From assembly GCA_963794655.1 (NCBI GenBank), contig CAWCEV010000006.1, positions 1,736,001 to 1,800,000 on the forward strand: 64,000 nucleotides of DNA, read 5' to 3'. Numbering within the stretch: the stretch's first letter is position 1; each line of letters opens with the position of its first letter. The stretch comes from Roseiarcus sp963794655 (GTDB lineage Bacteria; Pseudomonadota; Alphaproteobacteria; Rhizobiales; Beijerinckiaceae). The translations under genes were made by a program, and so were the position numbers. Of the stretch, positions 61,682-64,000 are shown one piece after another. The notes beneath the pieces are model-generated. The model was not told where the DNA came from. It made no database searches and saw only the letters and a program-made list of their open reading frames with translations.

Positions 61682-62326
61682 GTTCATCTCCGACTCGCGT
61701 CCGGGCGAACACGAAGCTAAGTCGTGTCCAAGCGGCATGGGGGAACGGGATCATTCAAACTAGCCGCCCGATCGCGGCGCTTATCGGGCGAAACCGAATC
61801 CAAAAGGCGGAATCTGGGCAGGCGGGGTCAGCCATAATGCAGAGGGAAATGCGCACGGGCGCATGTTGTTCCCACTGCGATTGGCTCCCCGGTTGCGCTT
61901 CCGGCCGCACTGCGAAAGATTTCGCTTTCGGAAAAACGAAATATGCGGTAGGATGCCGGGGTCATGAAAACCAATCAGCCGACCATCGAGCGCCAGGGCG
62001 CCGAAGCGGGCGCGTGCGGAGGACTGCCCGTGCGTGGTCAGATTGCACCTGTGAAAAAAGCCGGGGAGAGACGATTGCCGGGAAGGGGGCGCTCCAAAGC
62101 ATTGAAAAGTCTCGATCCCGAAAAGCGGATCCAAGGAAATCCAAGCTTTTTCCTTTGCTAGATTTGGCGCGCCCTCGCGACCGCATGGTCCGGCTTTGAT
62201 GAATTTGGAACGAGATTTCGGACGGCGCCGTTTGTTGTCACGGTCATATTTTCGCGCCATTTTGAACCGCGATGGTCGTCCGGCCGCCGCGGCGGCTCGT
62301 CGAGGCGGAGTGGAAGTCGTTTTCCC
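61682..62326. other. 645-bp spacer upstream of the AsmA gene
   Basis: No credible gene: the longer open frames are basic, low-quality and without family resemblance. Contains copy 2 of the 44-bp dispersed repeat (62101-62144). The first part holds the 5' region of the debranching gene, the last part that of the AsmA gene. Confidence 0.6.
62101..62144. repeat. 44-bp dispersed repeat, copy 2
   Basis: Begins ATTGAAAAGTCTCGAT and ends GAAATCCAA; 36 of 44 positions match 28507-28550. Followed by CTTTTTCCTTTG, which recalls the T/C-rich tandem units at 18736-18843. Confidence 0.65.
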
Positions 62327-64000
62327 GTGCGCAATGTCCTGACCATCATCGCGGTCGCGCTCGTCGCGGTGATGTCGGCAGCGCTCATTGCGCCGATGCT
62401 CATCGACTGGTCCGCGCATCGCGTCCAGATCGAAGCGCGCCTGCACGCGATCACCGGCGCGAACGTCTCGCTGAACGGCCCAGTCGAGCTCCGGCTGCTG
62501 CCGACGCCCTATCTTGCTCTCGGCGCCGGCGCGTTGTCCGCGCCGGACTCCGGCGGCCCCGATCTCTCGTTCGACTCCGCGCGGCTCGAGCTCGCGCTCC
62601 TAGAGCTTGCGAGCGGCCGCATCCGGTTCTCGGAGATCAGCCTCGATAAGCCGGTCCTGACGATCGGGCGCGGGTCCGACGGGGCGCTGCGGCTCCCGGC
62701 GCTGCCGATCTCCCGGCTCCAGTCGACCGGAGTCGACCGTCTGATCGTGCGGGAGGGCAAGCTGCGGGTTGCCGGCGTCGCCGGCGCGCCCGTGTCCGAT
62801 ATTGAAGGCCTCGACATCGACGCCGCCGCTCCGTCCCTTGACGGGCCCGCCCGTCTTTCCGGCCAGTTCATGGGTCCGGACGGCGCGCCGGTCATCTTCA
62901 GGCTCGCATCGCAAAAGCCGGGGCCGGACGGGACGCCGGTCCGCGTTGAGGTCGACGCTGGACCGAGCTGGCCAGCCAGTGAGTTCGAAGGCGCGCTCGA
63001 AGGCGACGCGGCTCGCGGGCTTGCGGGGCTTCAATTGGTCGGCGCGGCAATCTTGACCGGAACCGCGCCTGGCGAGAACGAGCCGACGCCGTGGCGCATC
63101 GCCGGACCGATGACGGTCGATCTCAAGGGAGCGGCGCTTCGGGGGGCGGAGTTCGCTCTCGGATCGGAGGAAAGGGCCATCCGCGCCAACGGCGACGCTA
63201 CGCTCGCTTTCGGCCCGCTCCTCCGGCTCAGCATCGATCTCAAAGCCAAACAGGCGAACCTCGACGCGCTCATGCGCCGCAAAGGTGAAGACGGCGTCGC
63301 GCCGGCGCGGGCGGCGGCGCTGCTCGGGCGGATCGCCTCGGCAACGCTTCAAGGCCGGCAGAGCTCCATGGCGATCGACGCCAAGGTGTCCGCCGAGCCT
63401 ATAATTCTCGGCGCGCAAACGTTGCCCAAAGCGACTGTGGCGCTGAGAACCGCGCCAGGGGCGCCGCTGCATCTTGTCTTCAGCGGTGATCTCCCCAGGC
63501 AAAGCCGAGTTGGCGGCGAAGGCGATCTGGACACTGCCGCTGCCAAGTTCCGTGGCTACGTTGACTTCGACAGTCCGGACTTTGGGTTTCTTCGCGATTG
63601 GGCGAGCCTCGGCGCGCCGGAAGGCGCAGCCAAGGTTGCTGCAATTGCGCAAACCCTCCCCTATCGCAGCGCTTCGATGAAGGGCAAGGTCGAAGCCTCG
63701 GCGACCGGGGTCTCGCTCAGCGATCTCAAAGTTGGATTGGATCGAACGACGCTCGACGGCTCGCTTGCCCTCACCAACCCGGCGGGCGGCAAAGCCGCCC
63801 GAGTCACCGTCGACCTCGCAACCGATTCGCTCGATGTCGACTCGCTGCCGAGCCTCGCGGCGGCAAACATGATCGGCGACGTGGACTTTTCGATTTCGCT
63901 GAGCGCCGGCTCCCTGCATATCGCACGGATCGGCGAGGCGCAGATCGATAGCGGCTCGGTCGCGCTGAAGGCAGTTAAAACCGGGCCGAACGTAACCCTC
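62327..64000 (+). CDS. AsmA-family protein (partial, 3' end beyond window)
   Basis: 558 codons from GTG 62327 without a stop. An N-terminal membrane anchor (VLTIIAVALVAVMSAALIAPMLI) leads into a long periplasmic beta-rich part: RVQIEARLHAITGANVSLNGPVELRLLPTPYLALGAGAL is the classic AsmA start. AsmA-like proteins form bridge-like grooves thought to help lipid transport or outer-membrane assembly. No ATG is available in this frame nearby; GGCGGAG lies upstream. Repeating strands through the visible region suggest a protein of about 1000 or more residues. Confidence 0.88.
   Translation, partial: MRNVLTIIAVALVAVMSAALIAPMLIDWSAHRVQIEARLHAITGANVSLNGPVELRLLPTPYLALGAGALSAPDSGGPDLSFDSARLELALLELASGRIRFSEISLDKPVLTIGRGSDGALRLPALPISRLQSTGVDRLIVREGKLRVAGVAGAPVSDIEGLDIDAAAPSLDGPARLSGQFMGPDGAPVIFRLASQKPGPDGTPVRVEVDAGPSWPASEFEGALEGDAARGLAGLQLVGAAILTGTAPGENEPTPWRIAGPMTVDLKGAALRGAEFALGSEERAIRANGDATLAFGPLLRLSIDLKAKQANLDALMRRKGEDGVAPARAAALLGRIASATLQGRQSSMAIDAKVSAEPIILGAQTLPKATVALRTAPGAPLHLVFSGDLPRQSRVGGEGDLDTAAAKFRGYVDFDSPDFGFLRDWASLGAPEGAAKVAAIAQTLPYRSASMKGKVEASATGVSLSDLKVGLDRTTLDGSLALTNPAGGKAARVTVDLATDSLDVDSLPSLAAANMIGDVDFSISLSAGSLHIARIGEAQIDSGSVALKAVKTGPNVTL

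Overview
The window is 64 kb of GC-rich, densely coding chromosomal DNA from an alphaproteobacterium, most likely a Hyphomicrobiales (Rhizobiales) member near the Beijerinckiaceae. The pointers are an Irr-type Fur regulator, the run dnaK-dnaJ-pmtA-pyrF-DUF1330-DUF1330-dapB, a RibBX-type riboflavin enzyme, a GCG_CRPN protein, a PimC/PimD-like acyl-CoA dehydrogenase pair, a FixK/FNR-type box, and intergenic palindromes of a kind common in this order. The genus cannot be fixed from the sequence alone. I see no rRNA, tRNA, CRISPR array, phage or intact insertion sequence. Both window ends cut genes: AMP nucleosidase on the left and an AsmA-family protein on the right.

Layout. 1-3.0 kb: minus-strand housekeeping and small proteins (amn, RidA, DUF1993, DUF3303, GFA). 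3.2-7.5 kb: irr, an SDR dehydrogenase, then a two-gene electron-transfer cassette. That cassette is a Tat-exported HiPIP followed by a Cyc2-like fused cytochrome c/outer-membrane porin. It has a FixK/FNR-like box upstream and lies between two copies of the 3' end of a CoA-ester lyase gene. 7.6-8.4 kb: a higBA-like toxin-antitoxin pair. 8.4-13.2 kb: an aminotransferase and a copper module (CueR-like regulator, CopA, Met/His-rich Spy-like protein). 13.4-22 kb: mscL, a secreted protein, the dnaK chaperone region, pmtA, pyrF, dapB. 22-27 kb: BI-1 family protein and an EmrAB-type efflux pair with a divergent TetR gene and two palindromic operators. 27-36 kb: membrane protein, fumC, rplY, pth, histidine kinase, GST, small cysteine proteins, HDAC-like deacetylase. 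36-43.4 kb: a more accessory-looking stretch (tandem repeats, REP-like palindrome, lone AAA ATPase, HTH-RibBX, reductase, methyltransferase, phytochelatin-synthase-like protein, glycosyltransferase). 43.4-50.3 kb: PBP1A, dnaN, CMD, VOC, DUF4239, BKACE. 50.4-57.8 kb: an AraC regulator and a tightly packed six-gene minus-strand operon (two acyl-CoA dehydrogenases, pcp, BadF-type sugar kinase, nagA, glycerate kinase). 58-64 kb: GT4 glycosyltransferase, amylo-alpha-1,6-glucosidase, AsmA.

The most interesting system is the HiPIP/Cyc2-like pair. In Acidithiobacillus-type iron oxidisers a Cyc2 porin-cytochrome takes electrons from Fe(II) at the cell surface, and a HiPIP (Iro) has been proposed as a periplasmic carrier. 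Both partners sit side by side here, downstream of a putative oxygen-responsive promoter. The flanking duplication of a lyase 3' end suggests the cassette arrived through a recombination event. A second theme is a family of roughly 21-bp tandem repeats and related short motifs shared by several otherwise empty spacers, plus a 115-bp MITE-like element with perfect 19-bp terminal inverted repeats.
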